A stretch of 64,000 nucleotides of DNA from Undaria pinnatifida. Its lineage: Eukaryota > Sar > Phaeophyceae > Laminariales > Alariaceae. The DNA lies in contig JABAKD010000004.1 in assembly GCA_012845835.1 (NCBI GenBank), positions 2,779,933-2,843,932 on the forward strand, written 5' to 3'. Below, piece by piece: positions 51,701 through 52,842 of the stretch. Within the stretch, counting starts at the first letter, position 1; every line of letters begins with the position of its first letter. The position numbers were made by a program, and so were the translations under genes. The notes under the pieces were generated by a model. The model worked only from the letters and a program-made list of their open reading frames with translations. It did no database searches and was not told the origin of the DNA.

Positions 51701-52842
51701 CCAGGCCAAATATTTTTTCTGGGGCAGAACGGAACCATGGGTAAGGTTCAAGGATACATATATCTCTCCTTATTAGCGATGGCCAAACTCAGGTATACAC
51801 GGTGCTGGTGTGGCCAAAATCGGGTACAGTTCTATTTCAGCGTTCGCCACGCGCCCAGGACGCCATCTGATTGGCTGGGTGGATTGGTTCTAGGTATGTT
51901 GCCATTATCGTACACACATACATTTCTGACCACATGAATCAAGTAGTGGCGGGTTTAGGTGGGAACACTATCGATCTACCTCTGCTTTCTACGGGGGTAA
52001 AGGAGGAGTACATCAAGGTTTTGGTTCCCCCCAAACACAGTACCAAAGCGTTGAACACCACCTCCAACTCATGGAAAATCCTACCACGTACACCACACAT
52101 ACCGAAATTGCTGCCGCCAACCAACTCATCATTGTACAACATCCAAGAGCGACTGGCATTGTGGCTGGTCAACCCTATCCATTACCACCAAGTGCAAACA
52201 TACGTGACGTACTACATAGCAACGAGCACTATTCCACGTACGGTACACAGCATGCCCTGACCACAAATAATTCGTTTGCGCGTACATCAGTACAACGGGC
52301 ACCCACCGCTATCACACTATTTCCGCTGAGTACTAGTACTACTACTCTTTTTTTGGAGCAATGCACTAGCTCATGCCACACGTTTCCTCTAAGAATAGCA
52401 GTGGGATTTATCTATGTGAGTACGCGTAACACCATTACAGGTGGGAAGATACGTATACCTGTGTTACCGGTGCCTCTTCCTTTTCGCCTTGCGACGCCCC
52501 CGGGATTTCACGTTACCCGCATCCCGAAGGGGAACCTTGTACCTTGTACAATGTCCCAACCCGACCAGAAGCCTAACCCCTCACCTAGCCCCAAAAACAC
52601 AGGAGGTGGGATCAGGGTGCGCCCAAAAAATCTTTGGGCAGGGGTGCATGGCCTATACCAGATATCATAGATATACACCTCCAGCCCCAACTCTAGGGGT
52701 ATGTATAATTTGTTCAGTCGATGGCTCCCCACCCAACCACCCAACCACCCACCTGCGTAGGTCCGTTGAGGGGTGGGGCATCGAATAGCGGCAGCGCGTC
52801 AAAGTCATCCGCTAGCCGCACGCCAACCGAAGAAACCGCCAT
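2689..52842 (-). CDS. Giant tandem SH3b-repeat / TOG-domain protein, 36 exons (whole gene span)
   Basis: One spliced minus-strand gene running from the ATG at 52842 to at least the donor at 2803. All 36 exons join in frame (10,758 nt, 3,586 codons); reading the last exon on to the stop at 2689 gives 3,623 residues. Order: five divergent SH3b domains (exons 1-9), eleven regular SH3b domains each split over two exons (exons 10-31), KPW-basic repeats, a TOG-like HEAT domain (exons 31-35), and a Ser/Pro/Gly-rich tail (exons 35-36). Typical SH3b core: LLKIREEADPFSMD, then KGDIVKVLE, then GWVRVSYHGREDGWVL. No signal peptide or membrane segment is visible, so it is probably cytosolic. SH3b domains usually bind peptides or glycans and TOG domains bind tubulin, so a cytoskeletal scaffold is a reasonable inference. 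I do not recognise a named homologue. Exact ends of the first and last exons are the least certain parts. Confidence 0.82.
2803..4495 (-). CDS. Giant gene exon 36 (C-terminal Pro/Ser/Ala-rich tail; 3' end uncertain)
   Basis: The acceptor AATTCAG|G completes the ATG codon split by the previous donor and gives LVLPDGERNAWDDILDQ, then basic RKRRVSFDSM and poly-Pro. Long Ala, Gly and acidic low-complexity stretches follow. A good donor, CCG|GTAAGG, lies at 2803/2802 in phase 0, which would lead to a further exon that I cannot place. Otherwise the frame reads on through a poly-Phe (T-run) stretch to a stop at 2689. Confidence 0.72.
4704..5524 (-). CDS. Giant gene exon 35 (end of TOG and Ser/Gly-rich low-complexity region)
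   Basis: 821 nt, acceptor GACGCAG, leaving in phase 2 at CAGAT|GTGAGT. VEKAFADTDASKA closes the helical domain. It is followed by Ser/Gly runs, acidic patches (DSSNDDIPLPRRSRGS) and a basic Thr/Ser/Pro stretch (TPRSYSRRGQGTPSSLYRG). The region is probably disordered and rich in possible phosphorylation sites (inference). Confidence 0.82.
5576..6064. repeat. Tandem duplication of about 190 bp, two copies
   Basis: The copies at about 5580-5766 and 5877-6063 share CATGGCCGTAGTCGTATGAC, CGGGTTTTCAC, GCACCAAGCGC and AAGCGCCGTGAGGTG. Both lie in the intron between exons 34 and 35. About 110 unrelated bases separate them. Confidence 0.75.
6310..6462 (-). CDS. Giant gene exon 34 (TOG HEAT repeat)
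   Basis: Fifty-one codons, acceptor GGAACAG, donor CAG|GTGAGC, phase 0 to 0. Reads VYLAAKALLASSKLPIKMAG then AAALYAAEGDG; the 'LYAAEG' stretch parallels the 'LY..(E)G' near the end of TOG domains. Confidence 0.8.
6510..6715. repeat. TATAGTGCCGGT-family element (copy 1)
   Basis: Dense direct and inverted copies of TATAGTGCCGGT and CGGCACTATAG, with a second copy at 20395-20545. Likely a small inverted-repeat transposon remnant. Confidence 0.5.
6920..7040 (+). repeat. Dispersed repeat R2 (copy 1)
   Basis: Shares GCCAGCTAGC, ATGAAA(G)ATACG, GTGGAG and CCCCATCCGCC(A/G)GAGGAT with 62580-62700 in the same orientation. Confidence 0.5.
7735..7952 (-). mobile_element. SINE-like element, subfamily with CCGGATCTGAG (copy 1)
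   Basis: Read on the minus strand it ends in an A-rich tail (T/C-rich at 7735-7745). It shares CCTCCCCACTACGGTA, GTGCCTT-ATTT-TATCG and TCGTCGACTCGC with 53530-53772. The core 'TCGACGA...CTGAA...CGATAAAAATGAAGGCA' is also present in the 26.3-kb and 49.6-kb elements. Confidence 0.6.
8088..8302. mobile_element. AAGGCGGTC-family MITE (copy 1)
   Basis: Repeated GATAAGGCGGTC strings, the core ACTGGGGAAGTGCACTAAAG, and related ends CTGCAGTA...(left) and TACTGCAG (right). Two further copies at 28690-28915 and 31375-31555. Confidence 0.6.
8554..8964 (-). CDS. Giant gene exon 33 (TOG HEAT repeats)
   Basis: 137 codons, acceptor AAACAG, donor GAG|GTGGGT, phase 0 to 0. Continues DNNVQ into AVDAAVGSLKSYLSSRSE, then Ala/Leu-rich helices of HEAT type, ending EEARKE. 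Codons are strongly G+C-rich, like the rest of the gene. Confidence 0.8.
8965..9317. other. Intron between exons 32 and 33
   Basis: G/T-rich simple sequence (GTGGGTGGGTGGGGG, GGTGGTTGCG) with no repeat family that I recognise. Confidence 0.5.
9318..9410 (-). CDS. Giant gene exon 32 (TOG HEAT repeat)
   Basis: Thirty-one codons, acceptor TCTCCAG, donor CAG|GTAATA, phase 0 to 0. Reads EASRACRRGDQGAVG then PLLPRMLQDNNVQ; the 'L..D.N..V' signature at the turn between HEAT helices is typical of TOG domains. Confidence 0.78.
9792..10619 (-). CDS. Giant gene exon 31 (array domain 11 B exon, KPW repeats, start of TOG)
   Basis: 828 nt, phase 0 to 0. It starts TSSKPGWVRVSYHGREDGW and keeps DRPLTGAKPPS and DRPLSGA but not GAWVPPSEFPPG. 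In its place is a long linker with three basic repeats (KPWLRRRKAPP, KPWLKKRRPV, KPWKTA) that may contact acidic tubulin tails (inference). The last residues, LEACLKERDWKKRVAAFE, are the first helix and W-K-R loop of a TOG domain. Donor GAG|GTATTC was chosen because it joins in phase and in register with the next TOG exon. Confidence 0.83.
10620..11520. other. Intron between exons 30 and 31
   Basis: The first 180 bases (10640-10805) resemble the introns beyond exons 27 and 29 (CCTCCTATACGT, GGGCTACGCACACGA, TTTTCGTCATG), showing that this unit belongs to the same tandem family. The rest carries a dispersed repeat (10990-11230) shared with 7390-7530 and 47510-47630. Confidence 0.55.
11521..11605 (-). 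CDS. Giant gene exon 30 (array domain 11, A exon)
   Basis: 85 nt, acceptor TTCCAG, donor GAG|GTAAGC. Reads LLKIREEADPFSMDIG then SKGDTVKVLE. Confidence 0.87.
11918..12351 (-). CDS. Giant gene exon 29 (array domain 10, B exon)
   Basis: 434 nt, acceptor GCGACAG, donor GG|GTGAGA. Starts TSSKPGWVRVSYHGRDDGW with the same linker as exon 27 apart from a few substitutions. Confidence 0.88.
12974..13058 (-). CDS. Giant gene exon 28 (array domain 10, A exon)
   Basis: 85 nt, acceptor ATCCAG, donor GAG|GTGTGC. Same sequence as exon 26. Confidence 0.88.
13362..13795 (-). CDS. Giant gene exon 27 (array domain 9, B exon)
   Basis: 434 nt, acceptor GCGACAG, donor GG|GTGAGA. Starts TSSKPGWVRVSYHGRDDGW; linker DRPLTGAKPPPA, ERPLSGGGKGAWVPPSEF, ending FMTALG. 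Near-identical to exon 29. Confidence 0.88.
14419..14503 (-). CDS. Giant gene exon 26 (array domain 9, A exon)
   Basis: 85 nt, acceptor ATCCAG, donor GAG|GTGTGC. Reads LLKIREEADPFSMDIG then TKGDIVKVLE. Nucleotide-identical to exon 28 over its length. Confidence 0.88.
14803..15233 (-). CDS. Giant gene exon 25 (array domain 8, B exon; chimeric)
   Basis: 431 nt, acceptor CAACAG, donor GG|GTGAGA. Starts TGSKGWIRVSYHGRDDGW. From 14803 to about 15210 it is nearly identical to exons 27 and 29. The first codons and adjoining intron instead resemble exon 23, so it looks like a recombinant between two unit types. It ends FVTALG where its sisters have FMTALG. Confidence 0.87.
15440..15712. mobile_element. 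GGACAGATC TIR element (copy 1)
   Basis: Left end ACATCTCGGACAGATCATC and inverted right end GATCTGCCCGGGGTGTGC. The interior is full of AGATC/GATCTAGATCAT strings. Part of a family also at 19620-19920, 23165-23395, 24183-24636 and 44440-44720. Confidence 0.6.
15927..17728. mobile_element. Mutator-like non-autonomous element with 10-bp TSD
   Basis: The termini are inverted repeats: AAGGTTGAGTTCTGTAGG at the left, and AAGGTTATGTTCTGTAGG as the reverse complement of the right end (16 of 18 identical). Exact 10-bp direct repeats GCAATATTTC flank it (15917-15926 and 17729-17738). Sub-terminal regions carry many copies of TACCCGGAACTTCTGTAAGTT. No transposase-like reading frame is present. The 9-11-bp target duplication is characteristic of the Mutator superfamily. 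Confidence 0.75.
16555..16705 (+). mobile_element. SINE-like element, truncated, inside the Mutator-like element
   Basis: Carries AGTGGGGAGGGGGGAGAAGGG, GACCCCGGATATGAG and an A-rich tail (16680-16705), the plus-strand form of the 7.7-kb element. Confidence 0.55.
17772..17868. mobile_element. AGAGCCCC-family short repeat inside the MITE
   Basis: TTTAGAGCCCCCGAACCCCTC through GGTTTCCAGTTGTAAAGGGG, a member of the dispersed family listed at 25292-25470. Confidence 0.5.
17899..18850. mobile_element. hAT-type non-autonomous element with exact 8-bp TSD
   Basis: Begins TAGGGCTGGGTACTG and ends with its reverse complement (CAGTACCCAGCCCTA). It is flanked on both sides by TAAACCGG (17891-17898 and 18851-18858). 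The 8-bp duplication and TAGGG termini are typical of hAT elements. The interior has palindromic GCGCAGCGCC / CTGGCTGCGTCAGCAGCCAG stretches and no transposase frame. Confidence 0.8.
19050..19134 (-). CDS. Giant gene exon 24 (array domain 8, A exon)
   Basis: 85 nt, acceptor TTCCAG, donor GAG|GTGAGC. Reads LLKVREEADPFSMDIG then RKGDIVKVLE. Confidence 0.88.
19620..19920. mobile_element. GGACAGATC TIR element (copy 2, intact)
   Basis: Left end CACACTTCGGACAGGTCAC and inverted right end TTGATCTGTCCGATGTGTG, flanked by AAGGT on both sides. The interior is AT-rich with GATCATGTAGATCATATATA strings. Confidence 0.7.
20395..20545. repeat. TATAGTGCCGGT-family element (copy 2)
   Basis: Contains AATAGTGCCGGTT, TATAGTGCCGGTG and GTACCGGTGCC, as in 6510-6715. 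It lies just outside the donor side of exon 23. Confidence 0.5.
20601..21040 (-). CDS. Giant gene exon 23 (array domain 7, B exon)
   Basis: 440 nt, acceptor CAGCAG, donor GG|GTGAGA. Starts TASKGWIRVSYHGREDGW; linker ERPLTGAKPPPA, ERPLSGGGGG and GAWVPPSEFPPGH. Its 5' end and flanking intron closely match those of exon 25. Confidence 0.88.
21270..21540. repeat. Minisatellite of 12-bp (GTACTGCGGCTA)-type units
   Basis: About twenty imperfect units of TACTGCGGCTACTGTACG type in the intron between exons 22 and 23. Confidence 0.75.
21724..21946. mobile_element. GGGTCGGGTC-family TIR element (copy 1)
   Basis: Left end AGGGCTTTTCGCGGTTCGGG and inverted right end GCGGACCGCGAAAAGCCC. The interior is built of CGACCCG/CGGGTCG strings. 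Related copies lie at 23470-23700 and 43475-43680. Confidence 0.65.
21989..22073 (-). CDS. Giant gene exon 22 (array domain 7, A exon)
   Basis: 85 nt, acceptor TTTCAG, donor GAG|GTGAGC. Reads LLKIREEADPFSMDVG then RKGHIVKVLE, the same protein sequence as exon 20. Confidence 0.88.
22478..22666. mobile_element. GTGGGTACC TIR-MITE (copy 2)
   Basis: Left AGTGAGGTACCCCGATTCAAG and inverted right GCTCTTAAATCGGAGTACC match the family ends at 24316-24502; the interior includes GCTCTTATTTGTAGCGGGG. Confidence 0.6.
22840..23170. other. G+C-rich, coding-like fragment inside an intron
   Basis: The segment has codon-like composition in more than one frame and no recognised domain. The string AAAGGCGGGGACGCAA...GTCCCC recurs at 25005-25050, so this is probably part of a mobile element or a captured gene fragment. 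Confidence 0.35.
23165..23395. mobile_element. GGACAGATC TIR element (copy 3)
   Basis: The right end GATCTGATCTGTCCGACGCG matches the family. The interior has GGCTCCCGCTCCGCAACACGA and AGATCATTTACAGATCAT, parallel to 19780-19900. The left end is diverged. Confidence 0.5.
23470..23700. mobile_element. GGGTCGGGTC-family element (copy 2)
   Basis: TCACGGGTCACGACCTGACC, CGGGTCGAGTCGGGTCGAGTC and GACCCGACCCGTGACAAAAC, as in copy 1 and copy 3. Confidence 0.6.
23705..23975. other. Coding-like fragment repeated in inverted orientation at 24640-24810
   Basis: GCCCAATCGGTCTCGTGCAA and CGATACGCCGTGGATGGACG match the reverse complement of 24735-24800 (TCCAGTCGGCCTCGTGCAC, GACACGCCACGGATGGACGG). Possibly host coding sequence captured twice by transposons; no domain recognised. 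Confidence 0.4.
24183..24636. mobile_element. GGACAGATC TIR element (copy 4), interrupted by a MITE
   Basis: Left CTTGGACAGATCACGGTCTAG and right GGATCCCATCTGTCCTGTGTG flank the element. It is split by the 187-bp GTGGGTACC MITE at 24316-24502. Confidence 0.65.
24316..24502. mobile_element. GTGGGTACC TIR-MITE (copy 3, intact)
   Basis: About 30-bp inverted ends, CTACAGTGGGTACTCCGATT at the left and the complement of CTACAGTGGGTACCCCGACT at the right, with GTG on both flanks as a possible 3-bp target duplication. 187 bp, no coding capacity. A 3-bp duplication would fit PIF/Harbinger, but this is tentative. Confidence 0.75.
25292..25472. mobile_element. AGAGCCCC-family element with inverted ends, next to exon 21
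   Basis: Left TTATAACCCGTTTAGAGCCC and right GAGCTCTAAACGGGTTACC are inverted repeats. The inner string CCCCTCCCTATAC-AATTCC-AGAAACTT recurs in diverged form at 17772, 24010, 30555, 31280, 45655, 46395, 47650, 50215, 53370 and 54885. The right end stops a few bases from the exon 21 donor. Confidence 0.55.
25479..25906 (-). CDS. Giant gene exon 21 (array domain 6, B exon)
   Basis: 428 nt, acceptor CAGCAG, donor GG|GTGAGA. Starts TSKTAWIRVSYHGRDDGW; linker DRPLTGAKPPPA and GAWVPPSEFPPGHE, ending FMTALG. A TIR element ends only a few bases from its donor. Confidence 0.88.
26286..26544 (+). mobile_element. SINE-like element with A tail (copy A)
   Basis: Starts with a degenerate tRNA-like head (AGCTGGCGCAGCGTAGA). 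The shared body is TTTTTCTTGTGCACAAA, GAGTTAGCAACACTCGATG and AAAATCGACGAG, then GACACCTGTGACCACGGCTT. It ends in about 22 A residues (26523-26544). Nearly the same body occurs at 49655-49850. Confidence 0.65.
26619..26641. repeat. Poly-G tract
   Basis: A run of about 23 G residues in the intron between exons 20 and 21; such runs are unstable and often mis-assembled. Confidence 0.9.
27391..27475 (-). CDS. Giant gene exon 20 (array domain 6, A exon)
   Basis: 85 nt, acceptor TTCCAG, donor GAG|GTGAGC. Reads LLKIREEADPFSMDVG then RKGHIVKVLE. A Trp-tRNA-like sequence lies about 55 bases beyond its 5' side. Confidence 0.88.
27531..27602 (-). tRNA. tRNA-Trp(CCA)-like sequence, probably a pseudogene
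   Basis: On the minus strand an anticodon stem TTGGT/GCCAA closes a 7-nt loop CTCCAAA with anticodon CCA. It is followed by a T-arm GGGGTTCAAGTCCCT. The D-loop region ATTGGTAGAAC looks like organellar or bacterial tRNA-Trp. The 5' acceptor half does not pair with the 3' side, so it is probably a decayed copy or an inserted organellar fragment rather than a working gene. Confidence 0.45.
28052..28490. repeat. Tandem duplication of about 219 bp, two copies
   Basis: Both copies contain TTATTCGTCGGTTTCGAACA, GGGGGAGACCATAAAAA and CCCAAGCATGCAACGAAAA, at 28052-28272 and 28273-28490. Confidence 0.8.
28690..28915. mobile_element. AAGGCGGTC-family MITE (copy 2)
   Basis: Shares CACTACTGGGGAAGTGCACT, AAAGTACTCATAA and GAATAGTGCGGCTTCCCCC with copy 1. 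Located in the intron upstream of exon 20's partner, near exon 19. Confidence 0.6.
29065..29489 (-). CDS. Giant gene exon 19 (array domain 5, B exon)
   Basis: 425 nt, acceptor ACGAAG, donor GG|GTGAGC. Starts TSKLWVRVSYHGREDGWVL; the linker has DRPLTGAKPPPA, DRPLSGGGGG and GAWVPPSEFPPGHE, ending FMTALG. Confidence 0.88.
29640..29850. repeat. Degenerate minisatellite (CTACCCGGTACCCG)-type
   Basis: Repeated TACCCGCTACCCG / CGGTACCCGC strings in the intron between exons 18 and 19. Confidence 0.6.
30163..30247 (-). CDS. Giant gene exon 18 (array domain 5, A exon)
   Basis: 85 nt, acceptor GATCAG, donor GAG|GTGAGA. Reads IVKIREEADPFSMDLG then GKGGIVKVLE. Confidence 0.87.
30661..31068. repeat. Long (AAC)-type microsatellite with ACG interruptions
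   Basis: About 400 bases of CAACAACGACAACAACAAC-type repeats in the intron between exons 17 and 18. It gives spurious poly-Gln, poly-Val and poly-Leu reading frames. Confidence 0.9.
31096..31117. repeat. 22-bp perfect palindrome
   Basis: GGGTCACTCGCGC and its complement meet in a perfect palindrome centred in CGCG. Half-sites (CACTCGCGCGA, AGTGACCCC) recur at 26240, 26655, 48430, 48595 and 63085, suggesting the ends of a dispersed element. Confidence 0.6.
31375..31555. mobile_element. AAGGCGGTC-family MITE (copy 3)
   Basis: Shares AAGGCGGTCAAAATCGCTTGG, GCGGCTTCCCC and AAGGCGGTCATATTGCTCT with copy 1; more diverged. Confidence 0.55.
31858..32318 (-). CDS. Giant gene exon 17 (array domain 4, B exon)
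   Basis: 461 nt, the longest ordinary B exon; acceptor TACAG, donor GG|GTAAGT. Starts TSKLWVRVSYRGREDGW. The linker has DRPLTGAKPPPA, GAWVPPSEFPPGHEE and a second RPLSAAK, ending YMKSLG. Confidence 0.87.
32575..32640. repeat. Short dispersed repeat, inverted partner at 42560-42630
   Basis: AGCTGTTGGTGTAGGAGATG, TGATCGAACTGCGACGCAGG and AAGCT here; the reverse complement appears at 42560-42630. Confidence 0.55.
33135..33219 (-). CDS. Giant gene exon 16 (array domain 4, A exon)
   Basis: 85 nt, acceptor GCAAAAG, donor GAG|GTGAGC. Reads AVKIREEADPFSMDLG then KKGDIVKILE. Confidence 0.87.
33543..33712. repeat. 56-bp tandem repeat, about three copies
   Basis: The unit contains ATCGATAGATACCTGGTACTA, CGTAG and ACCTGGATATTTCAAAAAGT, in the intron between exons 15 and 16. 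Confidence 0.8.
33964..34406 (-). CDS. Giant gene exon 15 (array domain 3, B exon)
   Basis: 443 nt, acceptor CCCAAAG, donor GG|GTGAGT. Starts TNKLWVRVCYHGREDGW; the linker has DRPLTGAKPPPL, a poly-Gly run, GAWVPPSEFPPGH, and ends EFMTALG. Confidence 0.87.
35350..35832. repeat. Tandem repeat of about 27 bp, some 18 copies
   Basis: The unit is AGGAGTTGTACGACACAATC plus AATCCA with variants. The array lies in the intron between exons 14 and 15 and makes long meaningless frames on both strands. Confidence 0.88.
36051..36135 (-). CDS. Giant gene exon 14 (array domain 3, A exon)
   Basis: 85 nt, acceptor TGCGCAG-type (TCTCGCAG), donor GAG|GTGAGA. Reads PLKIRDEADPFSMELG then AKGDIVKVLE. Confidence 0.87.
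36496..36926 (-). CDS. Giant gene exon 13 (array domain 2, B exon)
   Basis: 431 nt, acceptor GTCTAG, donor GG|GTGAGT. Starts TSGMWVRVCYRGREDGWVL; the linker has DRPLTGAKP and GAWVPPSEFPPGHE, and ends YMTTLG. Confidence 0.87.
37284..37368 (-). CDS. Giant gene exon 12 (array domain 2, A exon)
   Basis: 85 nt, completing the Gly codon of exon 11 and ending in phase 0 at GAG|GTACGA. Reads PLKIREEADPYSLDVG then EKGHLVKVLE. Confidence 0.87.
37628..38016 (-). CDS. Giant gene exon 11 (array domain 1, B exon)
   Basis: 389 nt, phase 0 in, phase 2 out at GG|GTGAGT. It starts SSGLWVRVLYRGKSEGWVL then TANKRG, and its linker has DRPLTGAK but lacks the GAWVPPSEFPPG motif; a Gly-rich stretch and SSGPPGKVNA replace it. 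This is the most divergent linker of the array apart from exon 31. Confidence 0.85.
38631..38873 (-). CDS. Giant gene exon 10 (array domain 1, A exon with poly-Ala leader)
   Basis: Eighty-one codons, phase 0 to 0, acceptor TTCACAG and donor CAG|GTATAA. An alanine-rich leader, part of a (GCN) expansion that continues into the intron, precedes LKLREEADSLSLELG and GELVKVEQ. It is longer than the other A exons (85 nt) because the short-exon acceptor is absent. Confidence 0.82.
38750..39170. repeat. (GCN/CAG)-type trinucleotide tract overlapping exon 10
   Basis: AGCAGCAGCGGCAGCAGTAGC-like repeats run from the poly-Ala leader of exon 10 far into the intron. The alanine tract is therefore probably length-variable. 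Confidence 0.75.
39215..39335 (-). pseudogene. Decayed copy of exon 9
   Basis: Translates GWLLTFYVKRGAMVGDARDA, then LAA, a TAG stop, and VAFQRQ, against GWLLAFSTKRGAMV...LAAQIAFQRQ in exon 9. The donor (CAG|GTGTGT) is kept but the stop kills it. Confidence 0.8.
39461..39637 (-). CDS. Giant gene exon 9 (second half of SH3b-5)
   Basis: Fifty-nine codons, phase 0 to 0, acceptor TCTTCCAG and donor CAG|GTGCGG. It contains DVWVRGELPNP, EGWLLAFSTKRGAMV and an Ala-rich helix ending AFQRQ. The EGWLLAFSTKRG stretch corresponds to DGWVLTANKRG of the later B exons, so this is the divergent ancestor or cousin of the array. A decayed copy with an in-frame stop lies at 39215-39335. Confidence 0.83.
39790..40090. 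repeat. (GA)-rich simple sequence
   Basis: AGAGAGAGGAAGAG-type purine tract in the intron between exons 8 and 9; no coding signal. Confidence 0.7.
40181..40274 (-). CDS. Giant gene exon 8 (first half of SH3b-5)
   Basis: 94 nt, acceptor GTGCCAG|A completing the split codon from exon 7, donor GAG|GTAGGC in phase 0. It reads QVTVRTDPEFFAQDVG followed by AGGTVRVFEEKE, the same half-domain layout as the later A exons (VR...D....G...GG.VRV.E). Confidence 0.8.
40884..41074 (-). CDS. Giant gene exon 7 (end of SH3b-4 plus proline-rich linker)
   Basis: 191 nt, acceptor ATGCAG|GTG, leaving in phase 2 at a CAG|GTGGGT donor. It starts VAWMLSQTPTMQLL, the last strand after LYKGYK of exon 6, and then runs into a PPPPPPS / EAPPPKAKAAPPPP linker. 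A GTAACA donor seven bases upstream would give phase 1 and break the next exon, so GTGGGT was chosen. Confidence 0.75.
41268..41292 (-). pseudogene. Copy 2 of the start of exon 7 (acceptor intact)
   Basis: Acceptor ATGCAG|G at 41279, then EAWILSQTPMMQ, against VAWMLSQTPTMQ in exon 7 (the protein match continues down to about 41242). The frame soon meets a stop. The flanking string GGAAACCCCGAGGAATAT also matches the exon 7 acceptor flank. Confidence 0.65.
41445..41490 (-). pseudogene. Copy 3 of the start of exon 7 (acceptor lost)
   Basis: Translates EAGRLSRTLMMH; the acceptor CAG has become CAA. The flank GGAAACCCCGAGGATATCGG again matches. Confidence 0.6.
41667..41705 (-). pseudogene. Copy 3 of the 3' end of exon 6
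   Basis: WLRRVCKGCK followed by GTGTGAG corresponds to WLRVLYKGYK|GTATGG of exon 6. Confidence 0.55.
41741..41782 (-). pseudogene. Copy 2 of the 3' end of exon 6
   Basis: Contains WLRMLYKSYK plus an intact AAG|GTATGG donor, closely matching the exon 6 end at 41856. No acceptor or upstream part is present. Confidence 0.65.
41856..42008 (-). CDS. Giant gene exon 6 (SH3b-4, main part)
   Basis: Fifty-one codons, phase 0 to 0, acceptor CTTGCAG and donor AAG|GTATGG. It encodes LLAQHGDGVKLAVRSED and later RGPWLRVLYKGYK, an almost complete SH3b unit in one exon. Partial copies of both its 5' half (42190-42231) and 3' end (41741-41782, 41667-41705) flank it. Confidence 0.8.
42190..42231 (-). pseudogene. 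Truncated copy of the 5' part of exon 6
   Basis: LAQHGDGVDLAVRAAGSSP against LAQHGDGVKLAVRSEDSPD in exon 6; the homology then ends. Confidence 0.65.
42887..43055 (-). mobile_element. SINE-like element (copy C, minus strand)
   Basis: Poly-T at 42887-42906, then GCAAGCCGTGGTCACAGGTG, CTTCAATTTTTATCGCGCAT and TCGATTTTTCATCGAGTG: the reverse complement of copies A and B. Confidence 0.6.
43475..43680. mobile_element. GGGTCGGGTC-family element (copy 3)
   Basis: Left CCACGGGTCATGATTCCGCG, right CGACCCGTGAACAGCCGTG, with internal CACGGGTCGGGTCGGGTCAC. Lies in the intron between exons 5 and 6. Confidence 0.6.
43934..44104 (-). CDS. Giant gene exon 5 (second half of SH3b-3)
   Basis: Fifty-seven codons, phase 0 to 0, acceptor GACAG|GTG and donor GCG|GTACGT. 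It reads VKQVSAAPGTIFEVAEQSG then DWVRVLMG, completing the barrel begun in exon 4. A truncated copy with a destroyed acceptor lies upstream at 44267-44359. Confidence 0.82.
44267..44359 (-). pseudogene. Truncated copy of exon 5 with destroyed acceptor
   Basis: VKQVSAAPGTIFEVAEQSGG followed by WARVLIGTEAS matches exon 5. The acceptor CAG|G has become CAT|G, and the copy breaks off into unrelated sequence and a stop. Confidence 0.8.
44440..44720. mobile_element. GATCTAGAT-rich fragment of the GGACAGATC family
   Basis: CTGATCTATATGACC, CATGATCTGTATCCCTGATC and similar strings; terminal inverted repeats not found. Confidence 0.45.
44871..45051 (-). CDS. Giant gene exon 4 (end of SH3b-2 and start of SH3b-3)
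   Basis: 181 nt; the acceptor CAATCAG|C completes the split codon left by exon 3, so the join reads GDYVSVAYQD. It ends in phase 0 at GAG|GTGGGT. It finishes SH3b-2 (RGWMLMATDD), then starts SH3b-3 with GVQLRVRAAPEGTAAE. A copy of its acceptor and first codons lies at 45330-45349 in the preceding intron. Confidence 0.8.
45020..45580. repeat. Tandem duplication covering the exon 4 acceptor and its intron
   Basis: Strings CCACGCTGATTGGT, GCATTTCGC-AAAGGCGATCA and AACAGGCAGCGA (AGCAGGCAGCGA in the first copy) occur in order at 45050-45230 and again at 45340-45470. The second copy has an intact CAATCAG acceptor followed by VAYQVW (45330-45349) but no full exon. Confidence 0.75.
45779..45888 (-). 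CDS. Giant gene exon 3 (first half of SH3b-2)
   Basis: 110 nt, entering in phase 0 after ACGAGCAG and leaving in phase 2 at a CAG|GTGAGC donor. It encodes VSLVVRATPEPSGAEVG followed by GKGSLVMATG and GDYV, matching the 'VR-P...G.V.KG' opening strands of SH3b domains. The (AGCAC)n array begins about 40 bases beyond its 5' side. Confidence 0.78.
45935..46193. repeat. (AGCAC)n / (AGCACAGGAC)n microsatellite
   Basis: About 250 bases of pentanucleotide repeat, GGACAGCACA units on the left and pure AGCAC on the right, in the intron between exons 2 and 3. It yields meaningless CCAVL frames. Confidence 0.9.
46882..47064 (-). CDS. Giant gene exon 2 (second half of SH3b-1)
   Basis: Sixty-one codons, phase 0 at both ends, acceptor ACGCAG and donor GCG|GTGAGA. 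The protein reads GKGVSVRAVEKVSDFLLLET and then GRLGWVDASCV, the typical later strands of an SH3b barrel. It is followed by a helical connector ending DLPDA. The intron before it is about 5.7 kb, by far the longest in the gene. Confidence 0.8.
47853..47940 (-). mobile_element. SINE-like element, 3' fragment (copy D)
   Basis: Contains TTTCCAGCTTCTGGACAAGC and CGTGGTCACAGGTGTCGTCC, the reverse complement of the tail half of copies A and B. Confidence 0.55.
49581..49874 (+). mobile_element. tRNA-derived SINE-like element with A tail (copy B)
   Basis: The head contains a good Pol III A-box-like string, TGGCGTATCAGG (49588-49599), and a B-box-like GAGTTCGAATGTC (49632-49644), spaced as in tRNAs. 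The body matches 26330-26520, including GAGTTAGCAACACTCGATG and ACACCTGTGACCACGGCTTG. It ends in an A-rich GAAAAAAAGAAAAAAAG tail. No transposase or reverse transcriptase is nearby, as expected for a SINE. Confidence 0.65.
50925..51050 (-). repeat. Dispersed repeat R3 (copy 1, inverted relative to 60.1 kb)
   Basis: CATAATGTACCCATGG and GAGGCGGAACGCAACCCC on the minus strand match ATAATGTACCGGTGCCC and GAGGCGGAACGCAACCCC at 60120-60260. Confidence 0.5.
52753..52842 (-). CDS. Giant gene exon 1 (start codon; first half of SH3b-1)
   Basis: Thirty codons starting MAVSSVGVRLADDF and ending at a CAG|GTGGGT donor, phase 0. The ATG (52842-52840) sits in a good context (GACATGG) and is the first ATG after an in-frame stop about 150 bases upstream. 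Joined to exon 2 it completes an SH3b fold (VRLADDF, then PLFDAP, then KTGSLGKGVSVRAV), which is the main reason for choosing this start. A further upstream 5' UTR exon is possible. Confidence 0.7.

Larger units (their letters stand above)
47065..52752. other. Intron 1 of the giant gene (about 5.7 kb)
   Basis: Contains two SINE-like elements, several AGAGCCCC-family repeats, and a G+C-rich stretch (51225-51750) with codon-like frames on both strands that I cannot assign. A repeat at 50925-51050 is shared in inverted form with 60120-60260. No convincing internal gene. Confidence 0.55.

Noticed and set aside
51422-51751. Signal-peptide-like stretch (MHAALAMPATLAALGAIF) on the minus strand in intron 1
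   Set aside because: An isolated short frame without supporting exons. The plus strand is equally open, and exon 1 to exon 2 join perfectly without it.
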